DNA of 64,000 nt from Sipunculus nudus (GCA_026874595.1 CM049317.1:52845618-52909617); one strand, 5' to 3'; positions 39,191-51,080 are shown, counted from the first letter of the stretch. The notes: generated by a model not told the origin, from the letters alone. Program-made: numbers and translations.

Positions 39191-39763
39191 CACTTTGCCA
39201 GAAGCCTGGTCTAGACAGTGATGCATGTGTTACAGTAGCCAAGTAAAAATGACTCACAGGCCTTTTGTTTAGAGTCTAGAGTCCTGATACCAGTCACAAC
39301 TGACCAATCCACCACAGCCCATATGCCCCGCCCTTTAACTTAATTATGATAATGAGCCTCCAAAACACTCATACACATTTCTGGTCTTCCATGTCCATGC
39401 TTGTGAGAGCTGTTTACAAGACAATCAAACAGCAGTTCCAAGGGTTGGATCAAAATATTAACTCGGTGGAAGTAGTTTGAATTTAAAACATTAAAAAGTT
39501 GTGTTTCACTTGTATTACATCTGAATATATCCTTTTAAATACAGCTCTAGTCAGGTGGTGCAAAATCTCTTTTACTTAGCACCAGTTTTCATGAGAAAAT
39601 TAGAACCGATCATAAACCCTTAGTTTGTACTGCAACATGATTTTGACATTCCGGTGGCAGGCTGCCCCTCGTAGGAAAATGCATGGGCTTGACTAATCAT
39701 GGTAAGCCTTCTTACTGTCTGTGTATGCATTTGTGTGTATTTTTTTTCGGGCTGTAAACATAC

Positions 39764-39875
39764 CTGTGAGCCTCCTTGGCCTCATTTGTGCTGTACTGTC
39801 CCTGTTTTCTGATGAAATAGTTTTTTATTGCACACATGGCCAGTACAAAGACGAGGAAAGAGCCAGAGAAAACAG
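39764..39875 (-). CDS. exon encoding a transmembrane segment and band-4.1-binding motif
   Basis: The minus-strand exon is bounded by the acceptor TTATTTCAG and the donor ACAG|GTATGT (112 nt, starts at codon position 2 and ends at position 2). It reads VFSGSFLVFVLAMCAI, a hydrophobic membrane stretch, then KNYFIRKQGQYSTNEAKEAH. The R-x-x-G-x-Y-x-T-N-E-A-K pattern is the juxtamembrane protein-4.1/FERM-binding motif known from neurexin IV/CASPR, CADM/SynCAM and glycophorin C. It would be the C-terminal membrane anchor of a neural or junctional adhesion protein. The ectodomain exons should lie at higher coordinates and the C-terminal tail exon at lower ones; I could not identify either. Which family member it is stays open. 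Confidence 0.6.
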
Positions 39876-40639
39876 CTGAAATAAAATAAAATAACAATAT
39901 AAACATAATCATAATAAATAATCATCTGTTGAATATATCTTTGCAATATTATATCATAATTATTTAACATAAAGCTAAACCAAGAGTGTTTTCAACTTTT
40001 GTGTTGCAGTCAACTTCCTAGCAGACTCAACAGCCATTTTTGCTGGCTATGATGCTGCCCCCTGGAGGCATAAGTTGTAATCAAGCTGGTAGAGGTGCAT
40101 TATAAGGGGATTAACTTCAAGGGGCTACAACACCAACTGAACACAAATTTTTGCTTTAAAAAAGGGGGGTTCAATACCTAATAGGCTTCTTCTATACCTA
40201 ACTATAAAAAATATTTTAATATTTTATCAATTCTATAAGTGATATAGGAAAATAAATAAGTGTCATTTCTTTACTTATTTTTCTTGACAAGATGTGTACA
40301 TGACTTCATCAACAAATATACCAAATGTGGGTTCATCATAAACATACATTAATCAGTCAGAACATGAAGTGAACCCACATTTTTTGGTGAGAAAATGCAA
40401 AGCGTAAATGGCTTCTACTATATACTAATATATAAATAATAACTGCACTGATGGTGTGTATATTCCAAAGTCACTTAATTTTACATAAACATTAACCTTG
40501 TATGTGTGTGGTTAATTCCCAATGATCTCGTTTGATCTCTTGTGTTTATTTTTTATGTAACAGTAACCAATAAGTAACCTTTGGTGAGTTTGTTTCAGCG
40601 TCTGAGTGGGAGCATGTTGTGACAGTACATGGGCATACA

Positions 40640-40993
40640 CATGCAAACCAATTTGACTGATTGGGCTGAAATTTTACATGTTTATTCATCTTGGATTGTT
40701 TTTCCATTTTTGTGACAGGTGGCGCTACCTACCTCCCCATCTCTCTCTGTCTCTCTTGCTCTCTCACTCACTTGCTGTCTCGCTTGTTCTCTCTCGCTCT
40801 CTCCCTCCCTCCCTCCAGGTAATTCAGCCTTTACATCATAACAATACCACACCAACTAATCTATATCTTTCATGTAATGTGTCATCTACCACACAAGGTT
40901 TTCCCATTACCTCTATATCCTATCACCACTTCACCTGTACCTCTCTGATTTAGGTGGATACACATAGTCGCTTGTCGACTACCCGTATTCTAG
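40640..40993 (+). mobile_element. Helitron-like element, short copy (3' end)
   Basis: Ends with TAGTCGCTTGTCGACTA (hairpin), then CCCGTATT and CTAG followed by T, identical in design to the element at 48548-50014 in the other orientation. The body matches one half-unit of that element's tandem repeat (GACAGGTGGCGCTACCTACC at about 40715) and carries a CT-rich stretch at 40738-40817. The 5' end was not found. Confidence 0.6.
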
Positions 40994-41764
40994 TTTTGAT
41001 TGATTTTTGTTGGATCTAGTACCATCTGTTGGAACTATTGTACAAAGAATTATGTCACTCTTGTAAAGTTTTCAGCTCAATTAATTTGCAGATGCATAAT
41101 ATAAAATAGCAATTTATTAAGTTATTGCTAGAACTATTTGTCATCTTTAACAGAGAATAGCTTATAACTGATAATATAGTGTAGAAAGTGTGGTTTGTAA
41201 CAATTATTTGAAATAATATTAATGATTTATAATAAATATCATGCTCTCTTTAATGTACTTTACTTGAAACATTTCATGACTGTGATCACTGAGTATGACA
41301 CCTGACTCTATCAGACTCTATCTTCTCACTAAAGCTACTGTTACATCAAAAGTAAACTCATTAAAGGTTACTGTTATTTCCTGACAAGTTCAAAGGAAAT
41401 TAGCCACACCTAGTGGCTTAATCTAAGGCTATCATATTAATTACAAATAATTCATAATACTTAAAAATTTGCTAAATAGCATTATTTGGCTATACATAGT
41501 ATTTTTTATATATAAAAGCAAAGGTTATAGTTATATTAAATAATAACCTCATTAAAGGTTACTGCTATGTGGATAATGTTAATTGTCTTAGTCATATACA
41601 CACCATCACCCAAATAATTACTCTACTGCACATATAATCAAACAGTGCCAATGGCCTAGTGGGTGATCTGTTAATGTGTTTATACAGTTATTCATCTAAT
41701 TAGATGGTATGGTGTGGCTGGCTGTGCACTGTTGCCTAGAGGGTGACTTTATGTATCACATATA
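40994..41764. other. no gene seen
   Basis: AT-rich, unique-looking sequence; CTCATTAAAGGTTACTG occurs twice (41357, 41549). Confidence 0.45.
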
Positions 41765-41840
41765 GTGGTCTGGTTGGCAGTGTGGTCTGGTTGGCAGTGT
41801 GGTCTGGTTGGCAGTACAGACCACACTGCCAACTAGACCA
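41765..41840. repeat. 17-bp tandem repeat plus 24-bp inverted repeat
   Basis: Three copies of GTGGTCTGGTTGGCAGT are followed at once by an inverted copy. The arms 41783-41806 and 41817-41840 pair over 24 bases with one mismatch and a 10-base loop. Confidence 0.85.
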
Positions 41841-41891
41841 GTAAAAGTAAGTAGTGTTATTAGAATTTAGACCCTATTCATGCAGGCTATT

Positions 41892-43022
41892 GCTGTTAAG
41901 GCCCGAATGTCAAATCACTCGCGCACCTATACAGCGCCGACTATGCCATGTCACACAACAAGGGACGCTTTCTAACATATAACTGCCTATAATACTACTC
42001 AAATATCACTTTCTTACCTATACTCAATCACAGGTTATGACATAATACATCTTTGATCTACGATCTCCATGTAGTCATATCAACATCCTTCTACGTCCGC
42101 CATAATCAACTGTACGATGTCGCATAAAATATCATTCCCTTTATTTTTTTAATCAGCATCAGGAAACCCCACCTTTTGGCATAACTCACACCTTCACAAT
42201 CTCGCATAACTTTAAGTCGGATTGATCACATCTCGATACAATGTTTTAGATAATTCTAGGACTGACAGGGGGGTTTGGGAGGTCTCCCCCAATCATTACT
42301 CATGTTGATTGTCATATCCTGGGGGTTTTGGGGGGTCTCCCCCCAATATTTGCCCATATTCATTTTAATTATTCTTCATGTTTATATATTAACTCATGTT
42401 GATTTTCATATCCTGGGGGGGGGGGGGGGGGTTGGGTCTCCCCCCAATATTTACTCATATTCATTCTAATTACCCAATTAAACAATCATTCATCTTAACC
42501 TTTTACTATCCTGATTCATTTTTCAACTAGTTACACCAAGCAATCGATTTGGTGTTCATACGAAGTTAATTCACTGATCACATAATCAATGACTCCTGGT
42601 AAAGTAGTACCCCACAGTGTACCACGTGATCACATTTTTTAATCCAGGTTTAAATACCCCTGTTTTCCCCGGTTCTGCAACAAGTTCTGTGTGGCGTAGT
42701 GGTTATGCAATAGGACTTGTATGCCGCCGGTCAGTGGTTGAGACCCGATCCAGCATGCTGTCTTTGCATGTCATGTTAAATGTACTAATAATTCATGTAT
42801 TTCATCTCTTCCAGGTACTTCCACGCAGCCAAGTTCAAGATGTCACATGAACAAATATCATGAGTCAAACAGGAGACAGTAAACAGTTGTTATACTTGTA
42901 CTGAAAACCCCCAATAAAACTATACCCCCTTTTTCTCTCTATCCCCATCAACAATATCGCCCTCTTTACCTTGTTTCCTAACCGGGGATGCGCAAGTGAT
43001 TTGACATTTGCTCCGCTGTTAA
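41892..43022 (+). mobile_element. element a, intact copy: 1115-bp TIR element with 8-bp TSD
   Basis: TIRs of 28-29 bp (GGCCCGAATGTCAAATCACT... at 41900; inverted ...AGTGATTTGACATTTGCTCC ending 43014) flanked by the direct repeat GCTGTTAA at 41892-41899 and 43015-43022. 8-bp duplications fit hAT-like elements. The inside has no transposase. It contains G/C-rich tandem units (GGGGGTCTCCCCCCAATATT) and a tRNA-like promoter pair at 42692-42746. A second copy spans 45497-55194. Confidence 0.88.
42692..42746 (+). promoter_or_regulatory. tRNA-type A and B boxes inside element a
   Basis: TGGCGTAGTGG (A box) and GGTTGAGACCC (B box, one base short of the GGTTCGANNCC form) are spaced as in tRNA genes and SINEs. 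The sister copy has TGGCATAGTGG and a perfect GGTTCGAGACC. The rest does not fold into a tRNA, so this is a tRNA-derived pol III promoter or SINE relic. Confidence 0.6.
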
Positions 43023-43029
43023 TTTAGCG

Positions 43030-43193
43030 CCAGAATGGCCCTCTGACATTATGGCCAGATTACTGGCTTGTCAGAGTGCCTGGACATCTAACTCTGAGGA
43101 TCGCATTATAAGGCCCCATGAGGATGCAAGTATTTTTGTTATTTTTGACAACGCCTCATTGCTTACAAGTATTGTGTCACTTCACATAAACCC
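43030..43193 (+). repeat. hairpin-containing dispersed repeat, copy 2
   Basis: Partner of 12562-12730. Here the loop between the CTCTGACA and TGTCAGAG arms reads TTATGGCCAGATTACTGGCT, giving a second stacked stem (GGCCAG/CTGGCT). Confidence 0.6.
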
Positions 43194-43194
43194 A

Positions 43195-44791
43195 CTATAG
43201 TCTGTTCCACCAACCATGACACTAGGTTTTTTGGAGCTTTCTTCTCACCCTGGATTTCTAATGTATGTTCATAGCGGTAGGGCGAATGCTGAGAAAACGA
43301 CCTAATTTTGTATGAAGTTAGTGAAAATTGATGAAAAACAACTAACATCACGACGCCGACTTGTTGTTTTTCTTTATGCAAGAACTGCAATGCCAACTCA
43401 GCGCTGTATGTGAAAAATTTGCTGTCATATGGAATGACGTAACTGTGACGTCACGATCGTCGCGTGAAATTTCCTGAATACACGTTATGAAGAAGCCAGG
43501 TGGCACTGTGGTCAGCAGCCAAAGTTGAGCTCTTCTATTTTATAATACTGTATATGGCCAATTTTCAAATTTATATTGTACGGTACACGGAGCCCTGGTC
43601 ATGGCTATGCCCGAAGCTTCATTCATGTAATTGGTGGTATATGCGTGAAAAATTTGCCCGTCAGCGTTTAGTTCTGGACTACAATTTTTCTAGCCACAGC
43701 CTGTGCAAATCTATTCACATTTGTTATAAAAAATGTGAATTTTAATTCCCGTCAAATTAACGAATACAACTTTAACAAAAAATTTGCAAAATGTTTACAA
43801 AATTCCATGCGAATCTACGTATTTCAGGCCCCCTAGACGCCGGCACTGGCATCTTGTCATCCCTTTTTAAAATGAACTGGTCAGAATATTCGCCTAATTT
43901 TTTACTGCTTTGTGCGTACTTGCCTTGCAATATGGGCGATCCCATTTCAAGGTTGGGATGAACCCACACACTTTAGATTTTAGATACTAAAGATTTATCC
44001 TAGTCCGTACACGCAGGTTAGGACTAAATTCAGGCAGAAATAAAACCATTTGTTCAAAATTAACATTTTATACACATTGTTTTTTTGTCATAATCACTGG
44101 ATATGTGTCCCATAAAAAAGGGTAGTGCATGGTAATGAATATATGTTTCTGGAATAGCCAATAAATTCAGATTAGGCCTAAACACAAGAATTTAAATCCA
44201 TTGCCAAGGAAAATCGTACAAAAATCATCGCAAGACAGGCTTGGTACCATGTTAATCAAATACTGTGCTTGCGACAGCTATTAATTTAAACTTTGCCAGA
44301 AAATGTAAGGTACATATATTCAAATGACTGTGTGAGGGCGAACAGAGTTCACTGAAAAAAATGCCTGAGCTTGAAATTGACACGAATGGACTGCGCGACA
44401 CCCGTACAGTCGTAGAACATGGGCTATATACATGTAACTGTTGACAGTGATGTACTGCTGCATTTTATTAATGATTGACCACTCCACATCGCCTAACAGC
44501 GGGAACCTCCCACCTGCAAAATAGAACACCACTTATGACGTCACGCACGAGCGAGGCAGAATCAAATCAGTTGACCAGGCACAAAATGTCGTAAACGCCT
44601 GCAGAGTTTCTCCTGGATTTTGATTTTTGTTCATTACAGGCTATTCATCTCGGGTATGTGTCATTTTTCCTGTCAGAAAATTAGGTCGCCTTTCAAATTT
44701 AACTCTTTACCAAAAATATTTGTTCTGTTTTGATTCTGATTCAAAATATCGCAAAAAAAACTAGTGTCACGGTTGGTGGAACGGACGATAG
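43195..44791. mobile_element. element b: 1.6-kb TIR element
   Basis: The left end CTATAGTCTGTTCCACCAAC and the inverted right end (reading outward-in CTATCGTCCGTTCCACCAAC) continue as C(A/G)TGACACTAG, about 32 matched bases; the shared word CGACCTAATTTT recurs further inside each arm. No transposase and no clear target duplication. Open frames inside lack motifs. Confidence 0.7.
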
Positions 44792-45002
44792 ACCTCTTAA
44801 AAAGTTTCTTATCTCTCCAACGAGACCTACCATGTGTGTTAAATATTCCGTTATAACCAAATATATTCTTATATTGTTCTGCATATATGGGAGATTTCTG
44901 CCTTAGGTCAGCCTGCTGTGTATGGAGATACGGTTATAAAGCGGTGCGTGGACTTGCAGGGCGGTTCTTAACTTGGCTTGTGTCACAACTCAGTTGGGGG
45001 CC

Positions 45003-45491
45003 TTAACTGAGGGGTCCGCCTTAACACCCAAAACACAGGTGTTTTGGGTACGTGTGACGAAACACCACGAAACACCCTTTTAAATTCGAATTTAAAGCAA
45101 AACACTTGTATCATTTAATTTTAATAAATCATCATCTGTTGGATATATTAAAACAGAATTTGTGCCACTTTTCTGTAAAATTAAAGAAAGCAATAGTGTT
45201 TTGTACAATTGACAAGTGCGCTGCTTGATTGCGACTTGCGCCACTAGGGGGCAGGGTCATAGCTGGCATAAACGGCTGCCGTGGGCGCCGGTGAACCGAC
45301 CACGACACGAAACACTCGTTTTTATCTTAATGACATGAATTTATGAAACAATATTGCAGAGATATATTCATTAGATGATTATCTATCGATTGGTGTTACG
45401 TTTTTGGTTCAGGTTCGAAGTGAAGTGGGTGTTTCGTCACAGATACCCAAAACACCGGTGTTTTAGTTGTTTAGGGGGACCGTTAGCTGAG
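45003..45491. mobile_element. element c: 471-bp MULE-type MITE with 9-bp TSD
   Basis: The element proper is 45012-45482, with ends GGGTCCGCCTTAACACCC and inverted CGGTCCCCCTAAACAACT. Both arms contain an AAAACACNGGTGTTTTGGGT palindrome and CGTGTGACGAAACACC-like sequence. Flanks TTAACTGAG and TTAGCTGAG form a 9-bp duplication with one mismatch, the size typical of Mutator-like elements. Its tips resemble those of element d. Confidence 0.75.
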
Positions 45492-45764
45492 TCGTGGGAG
45501 TGAATGTCGAATCACTCACGCACCCCTGGTTAGCAAAGAAGGTTAAGAGGGCGATATAGTTGATGGGGATAGAGAGAAAAAAGGGGTATAGTTTTTGGGG
45601 GGTTTTCAGTACATATATAACAACTATTTACTGACTCCTGTTTCACTCGTGATATTTGTTCATGTGACATCTTGAATTTGGCTGCGTGGAAGTACCTGAA
45701 AGAGATGAAATACATGAATTATTAGTACACTTGACATGACATGCAAAGACAGCGTGCTGGATCG

Positions 45765-45819
45765 GGTCTCGAACCACTGACGGGAGGCATACAAGTCCAA
45801 TTGCATAACCACTATGCCA
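45765..45819 (-). promoter_or_regulatory. tRNA-type A and B boxes in the second element a
   Basis: Minus-strand TGGCATAGTGG and GGTTCGAGACC, both perfect matches to pol III internal promoter consensus and spaced like those of a tRNA gene. Confidence 0.6.
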
Positions 45820-48547
45820 CACAGAACTTGTTGCAGAACTGGGGAAAACGGGGGTATTTAAACCTGGATTTAAATATTTGATCACATGGTACACTGTGGG
45901 GGTACTACTTCACCAGGAGTCATGATCATGTGATCAGCAAATCAACTTCGTACGAACACCAAATCGATCGCTTGGTGTAACTAGTTGAAAAATGAATCAG
46001 GAGAGTAAAAGGTAAAGATGAATGATTGTTTACTTTGGTAATTTGAATGAAGATGAGTAAATATTGGGGGGAGACCCCCCAAAACCCCCAGGATATGAAA
46101 ATAAACATGAGTAAATATATAAACATGAAGAGTAATTAGAATGAATATGGGTAATTATGGGGGGAGACCCCCCCCCCAACCCCCCCCTAGGATATGACAA
46201 TCAACATGAGTAATGATTGGGGGGAGACCCCCCAAACCCCCCCTCCCCTTTGGGTCCTAGAATTATCTAAAAACATGGTATCGAGATGTGATAAATCCGA
46301 CTGATAGTTATGCGAGATTGTGAAGGTGTGAGTTATGCCAAAAGGTGGGGGTTTCCTGATGACGTATTGAAAAAAAAATAGAGGGAATGATATTTTATGT
46401 AACACCGTACAGTTGAGGGTCCCTCGAAACACCCAAAACACCGTGTTTTGGGTATACTATGATGAAACACCGCAAACACCTATTATCTCTCAAAGGAGAG
46501 GGAAAATATTAATTCCAGAGTATTAATTGTCACTTAAGTGCTATACCTGTACAATTTGGGGGGTTAATTCTTTAAAATAAAGTCACACGGGAGTGTTTAG
46601 TGATACGGTCGGCATGTTCAGTTCAATGCGGCCATATTCATATTTATGCTACTGCCCCCTGGCGGAGCGGTCATAAACGATTCTGAACGGTGTTTTGGGA
46701 GATCAAGTTATGATTTTGGGCTTCTGATCATTTATCAATGAATATTAATGAAAATATGTTCATTTGTTATCCTAATGTTAATAAAGTATATGAGAAAAAC
46801 AGAGGCTAGGTATTTATTAAAAAATTTATTATTACAATTATGGTAATTAATATATAGCTGTGATTATATTTGGATACAGCAGATACCTTTTTTGTATTAT
46901 TTACAACAATATAAAATGCATGTCTAATTTATTCTGTATATGTTTTTTTGCAGGTAAGCAGTAAACAAGGGACCTATGGGTCACGACGCTCAGCTGTTAT
47001 ATATGATAAAAAAATATTATTTAGAAATGAGGCACATGCTGGTTTTGTGTGGTAATAAATATAAGCTGTATTATGAGTTGATGTTGTTTAGCTTATGTAT
47101 GATTTTGATAGTACCGTTGGAGACAGGGAAGAGGATTGATTTCATTTATTTTATTAACAAATGGAGTACTATTGTCACACAGATTTTGACTTGGCCATAT
47201 AACTTATAAGCAGAATATATAAGGGTTTAACTATTAATTAAAAAAAAATTAAAAATATTGTCCCAAATATAATTTTTATTAAAAATAATAAGAGAATCAT
47301 GTGATTTTTTAAAATGAAATATAACTGAAATGATTATTAAAATAATATTAAAGAATATATTCATGAATGCATTCATGAATACATTTTGAAAGTATTTGCA
47401 CTGGTATTCATATACTTTCATTTTTACCTGAATTCCCATTCTTTATGCAAGAAATTTTATAATGGAGTACATAATCATATTCGTATTTAAATACAATTAC
47501 AAAGTATTCGCACCATGTCTGGTGTTTATTCAGTTTTCACTAAACAATGATGTTGAGAATCCAGAATATACAAAATTCACACATTTAACTAATGAACATA
47601 AGTACCTGGTTTTATGGCTTTTATTTATATTAAAAAATAACTGTAATAAATTCATTTTGGACTAATTTCACATCAATGTACACACTAGACACAGTAGGAA
47701 TCTAGATTAATATTATCAACTGCATCTTTGTCTATCATTAATTTCCTTCATATGATCCCTAATGATTAGTAATGAATGATATGATTTACTTCTTTATCAT
47801 TAAAATTGAACTGAAAAATACCATAGGTGACTGCATGGTGTTATTTGGAATACGTGACATTCTATCCATCGATACAAGATTCTTATATCATCAGTAACTG
47901 CAAGTTAATTTCCTGTTATTATAAACTAACAAATTCCTTTTCTATTTTTCTTTAATTTTTTATTAAAAACCAATAAAAATTTATTAATTTATTGTTTATT
48001 GTTATTTAGTTGGTTAAAACTACTAGATGAGTTGGGTTGGACACCTGGATTAACTGTGGCTGGCCATAAGCTGCCTGGATTCCCGTGTATGCCTCGCCTC
48101 AAGCATGCATAATTTGCTGAAAGTTCAACAAGGTCAATATACAGGTGACTCAAGAGGGGCTGGAGAGAGCCAATGTCTGACAGGGTCTCATAAAAACATT
48201 AATAAAAGCTACAATTTTTGGCCAATTTCTTTTAGCTTTCTAAACTTAAAAGCTGAAATCCTTATGTGTGCATGATATGAAAATTATATCAACAGTGCTC
48301 ACAGGAAACAAACGTGCCATGGTCAAAGTTGGGCAAAATTTAAGTGTCTAATTTTACATTAATACTAATAACTTATAAAATTTGATGAATTCATAACTAA
48401 TTTTGGGTATTCAATTGAATCTTGATTAAATTATGTTACATCCCTGACAAAAAATCTCTAGCTTCAGCAATCCCCTTGTTAAGGGAGTAAATATATTTCT
48501 TGATTTTTTACAAAGTGCATTATGTTTGGGCCCATAACTTAAAACAA

Positions 48548-50014
48548 CTAGAATACGGGTAGTCGACAAGCGACTACGTGTATCCGCCAAAATCAAAGAA
48601 GGACGGGTGAAGTGAGGCATGGATTGAGTGGCAAGGGGATATAGAGTTACATGTGTTAAATATTAGAATGGATCTCGGCCACATAAACATGATTGTAGGT
48701 GGCGCCACCTGTTATTTGAACAAGAAACTATCCAAGATATATACACATGCAAAATTTCATGTGGAAAAGTCAAACCACTGCAGAGATATGAGTTATTTTA
48801 TCCTGCAGCAGACAAACAGATGGAGGCTGTGCAAACATGGTTGCAGGTGGCGCCACCTTTTTTTGTGTATGTTATAAAGCTATCCCAGGGCTACATTTGT
48901 GTAAAATTTTTTTCCGGATCGGTCAAACGGTTCCCCAGATATGAGCTTGGATGTCTGCAGCGTTAACGTGAATGTAGGTGGCGCCACCTGTCATAAAATC
49001 AAGAAAGCTATACAGGATGAATACGCATGCCGAATTCTAGGTGAATTAGTCAAACCACTGCAGAGATATGAGTGATTTTAACCCCAGGCAGATGAACAAA
49101 TGGACACTGTGCAAACATGGTTGCAGGTGGCGCCATCTTTTGTTGTGTATGTTATAAAGCTATCCCAGGGCTACAGTTGTGTAAAATTTTTTTCCGGATC
49201 GGTCAAACGGTTCCCGAGATATATGGGTTTATGTGTGGAGTGTTAACGTGAATGTAGGTGGCACCACCTGTCATAAAATCAAGAAAGCTATCTAGGATGT
49301 ATATGCATGCTGATTTTTAGGTGAATTAGTCAAATCACTGCAGAGATATGAGTGATTTTAACCCCAGGCAGATGAACAAATGGACACCGTGCAAACATGG
49401 TTGCAGGTGGCGCCACCTTTTGTTGTGTATGTTATAAAGCTATCCCAGGGCTACATTTGTGTAAAATTTTTGTCCAGATCGGTCAAACGGTTCCCGAGAT
49501 ATATGGGTTTATGTGTGGAGCGTTAACGTGAATGTAGGTGGGGCCACCTGTCATAAAATTGAGAAAGCTATCTAGGATGTATATGCATGCCGAATTTTTG
49601 GTGAATCAGTCAAACCACTGCAGAGATATGAGTGATTTAAACCCCAGGCAGATGAACAGATGGACACTGTGCAAACATGGTTGCAGGTGGCGCCACCTTT
49701 TGTTGTGTATGTTATAAAGCTATCCCAGGGCTACATTTGTGTAAAAAATTTTTCCGGATCGGTCAAACGGTTCCCGAGATGTATGGGTTTATGTGTGTAA
49801 ACAGACGCACAAACGGACGCTGGGCAGAGACGAAAGGTCAGAGGTCAAGGTCACTTGGTTAGGCACCAGTTCACATGTGACCCGATAATTTCTGTAAGTT
49901 TCGGAAAAATCTGTCCAGTAGTCTCAGAGGAGTTCTCCGGAAACGAACGCGGCGGCGGCGGCGGAAGCCGATCAAAAACATAGTATCCGCAAAACTTCGT
50001 TTTGGCGGATACAA
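48548..50014 (-). mobile_element. Helitron-like non-autonomous element with central tandem repeats
   Basis: Compared with the uninterrupted REP1 copy, AAAACAA|TTACGC is opened exactly here. Read on the minus strand the element ends with the hairpin GTAGTCGCTTGTCGACTAC, eight bases later CTAG, then a host T, which is the Helitron 3' design, and the insertion falls between A and T. The other end begins TTGTATCCGCC with a subterminal 13-bp hairpin (49983-50012). A duplicated ACAA at the junctions is an alternative reading. The centre is a 280-bp tandem repeat. No Rep/helicase gene. Confidence 0.75.
48697..49830. repeat. 280-bp dimeric tandem repeat with 14-bp palindromes
   Basis: The palindrome AGGTGGCGCCACCT, or a one-base variant, recurs at 48697, 48845, 48976, 49125, 49256, 49405, 49536 and 49685, with alternating spacing of about 148 and 131 bp, so the unit is a dimer of two related halves repeated four times. 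Both halves share motifs such as GGTCAAAC or AGTCAAAC followed by (G)GAGATAT. Confidence 0.9.
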
Positions 50015-51080
50015 TTACGCAATACTGACATCATTCTGGCATGTGCATAGAGAATGAAAAATATGTATATTATTTATGACTAAAGTCAGATCAGTGGTTT
50101 TGATATTAGGCAGTCTTGAAGTGTAACAATGGGTTTTTAATGAAAAATGAAGTTTTTCATTAATATCTTGAAGGTATTAAGTCCTAGTGACCAAATTCTT
50201 GGCATGGTAGGGGATTTTGGAGACATCTAACTGTATGCAGAATTTAAGGAACTAAGAGCTGAAGCTGGGGAGCTGAGCTCTTGCAAACTGCATAACACTA
50301 GCTTGATGTAAACAATGCATGTTACATGGTGCTTGAAAACTTGAATAAAATCTACAGTATTTGATCAACTGGTTTCAAATTTTTGGTGTTAACAGTTGAA
50401 AAGCTAACAAAAACATGCTGTGAAAATTAAATCCACAGTACTTACAGGAAAAAAAGTGCCATGGTCAAAGTTGGCCAAAATTTAAGGTACCAATTTTTTA
50501 TTTTTATTAATATTTTAAACATTTTAAAAGATTTTCATCTAATTTTGGGTATACAATTTAATTTTGATTAATTAAAGTTATATTACTGGAAAAAAGGTCC
50601 ATAGCTTTAACATGTTTTGTGTTAAGTGATCAAATATCTTTCCTGATTTTTTACAAAATGCATTATGTTTGGGTCCATAACTTTTTTAAATTATATAATA
50701 CAGACATAATTTCTTGAATGTACATAGGAACTATATAGAGGAATATTTATGGTAAATATGAGGAAAAACAGATGAGTGGTTTTGATATTAGGCAGTCCTG
50801 AAGTGTGAAAATAGGTTTTTAATAAAAAATTAAGGTTTTTCCTTAATTTCTCAAAGGAACGAAGTCGAAAAGACCCAGTTTTCGGCTTGGTAGGAGATCT
50901 TGGGGACATCTAACATTATGCCAAATTTTGGATTCCTAGGTCTTACGGTTTCAAAACGTGCCACATCTACGGACGGACGGACGGACGGACTGACGGACGG
51001 ACGGACAGACGAACGGACGACGGACAATGGACCACGACTTTAGCTCAGATGACTTATAGTCAGCTGAGCTAAAAATAAAC

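Larger units (their letters stand above)
46967..51075 (+). repeat. REP1 repeat inside element d, split by a Helitron-like element
   Basis: Starts AAGGGACCTATGGGTCACGA and ends AGTCAGCTGAGCTAAAAA, flanked by TAAAC on each side (46962-46966 and 51076-51080). Closely matches 15715-18361 throughout, apart from the 1.47-kb insertion at 48548. Its end has the GGACGGAC steps (50971-51020). Confidence 0.75.

Noticed and set aside
42617-42850. 77-aa plus-strand frame shared with a frame at 45643-45894
   Set aside because: It is the tRNA-like promoter part of element a read as protein; the similarity is due to the repeat.
48697-49830. CRISPR-like regular spacing of palindromes
   Set aside because: Spacers are themselves repeated (a dimeric 280-bp satellite unit) and the genome is eukaryotic.
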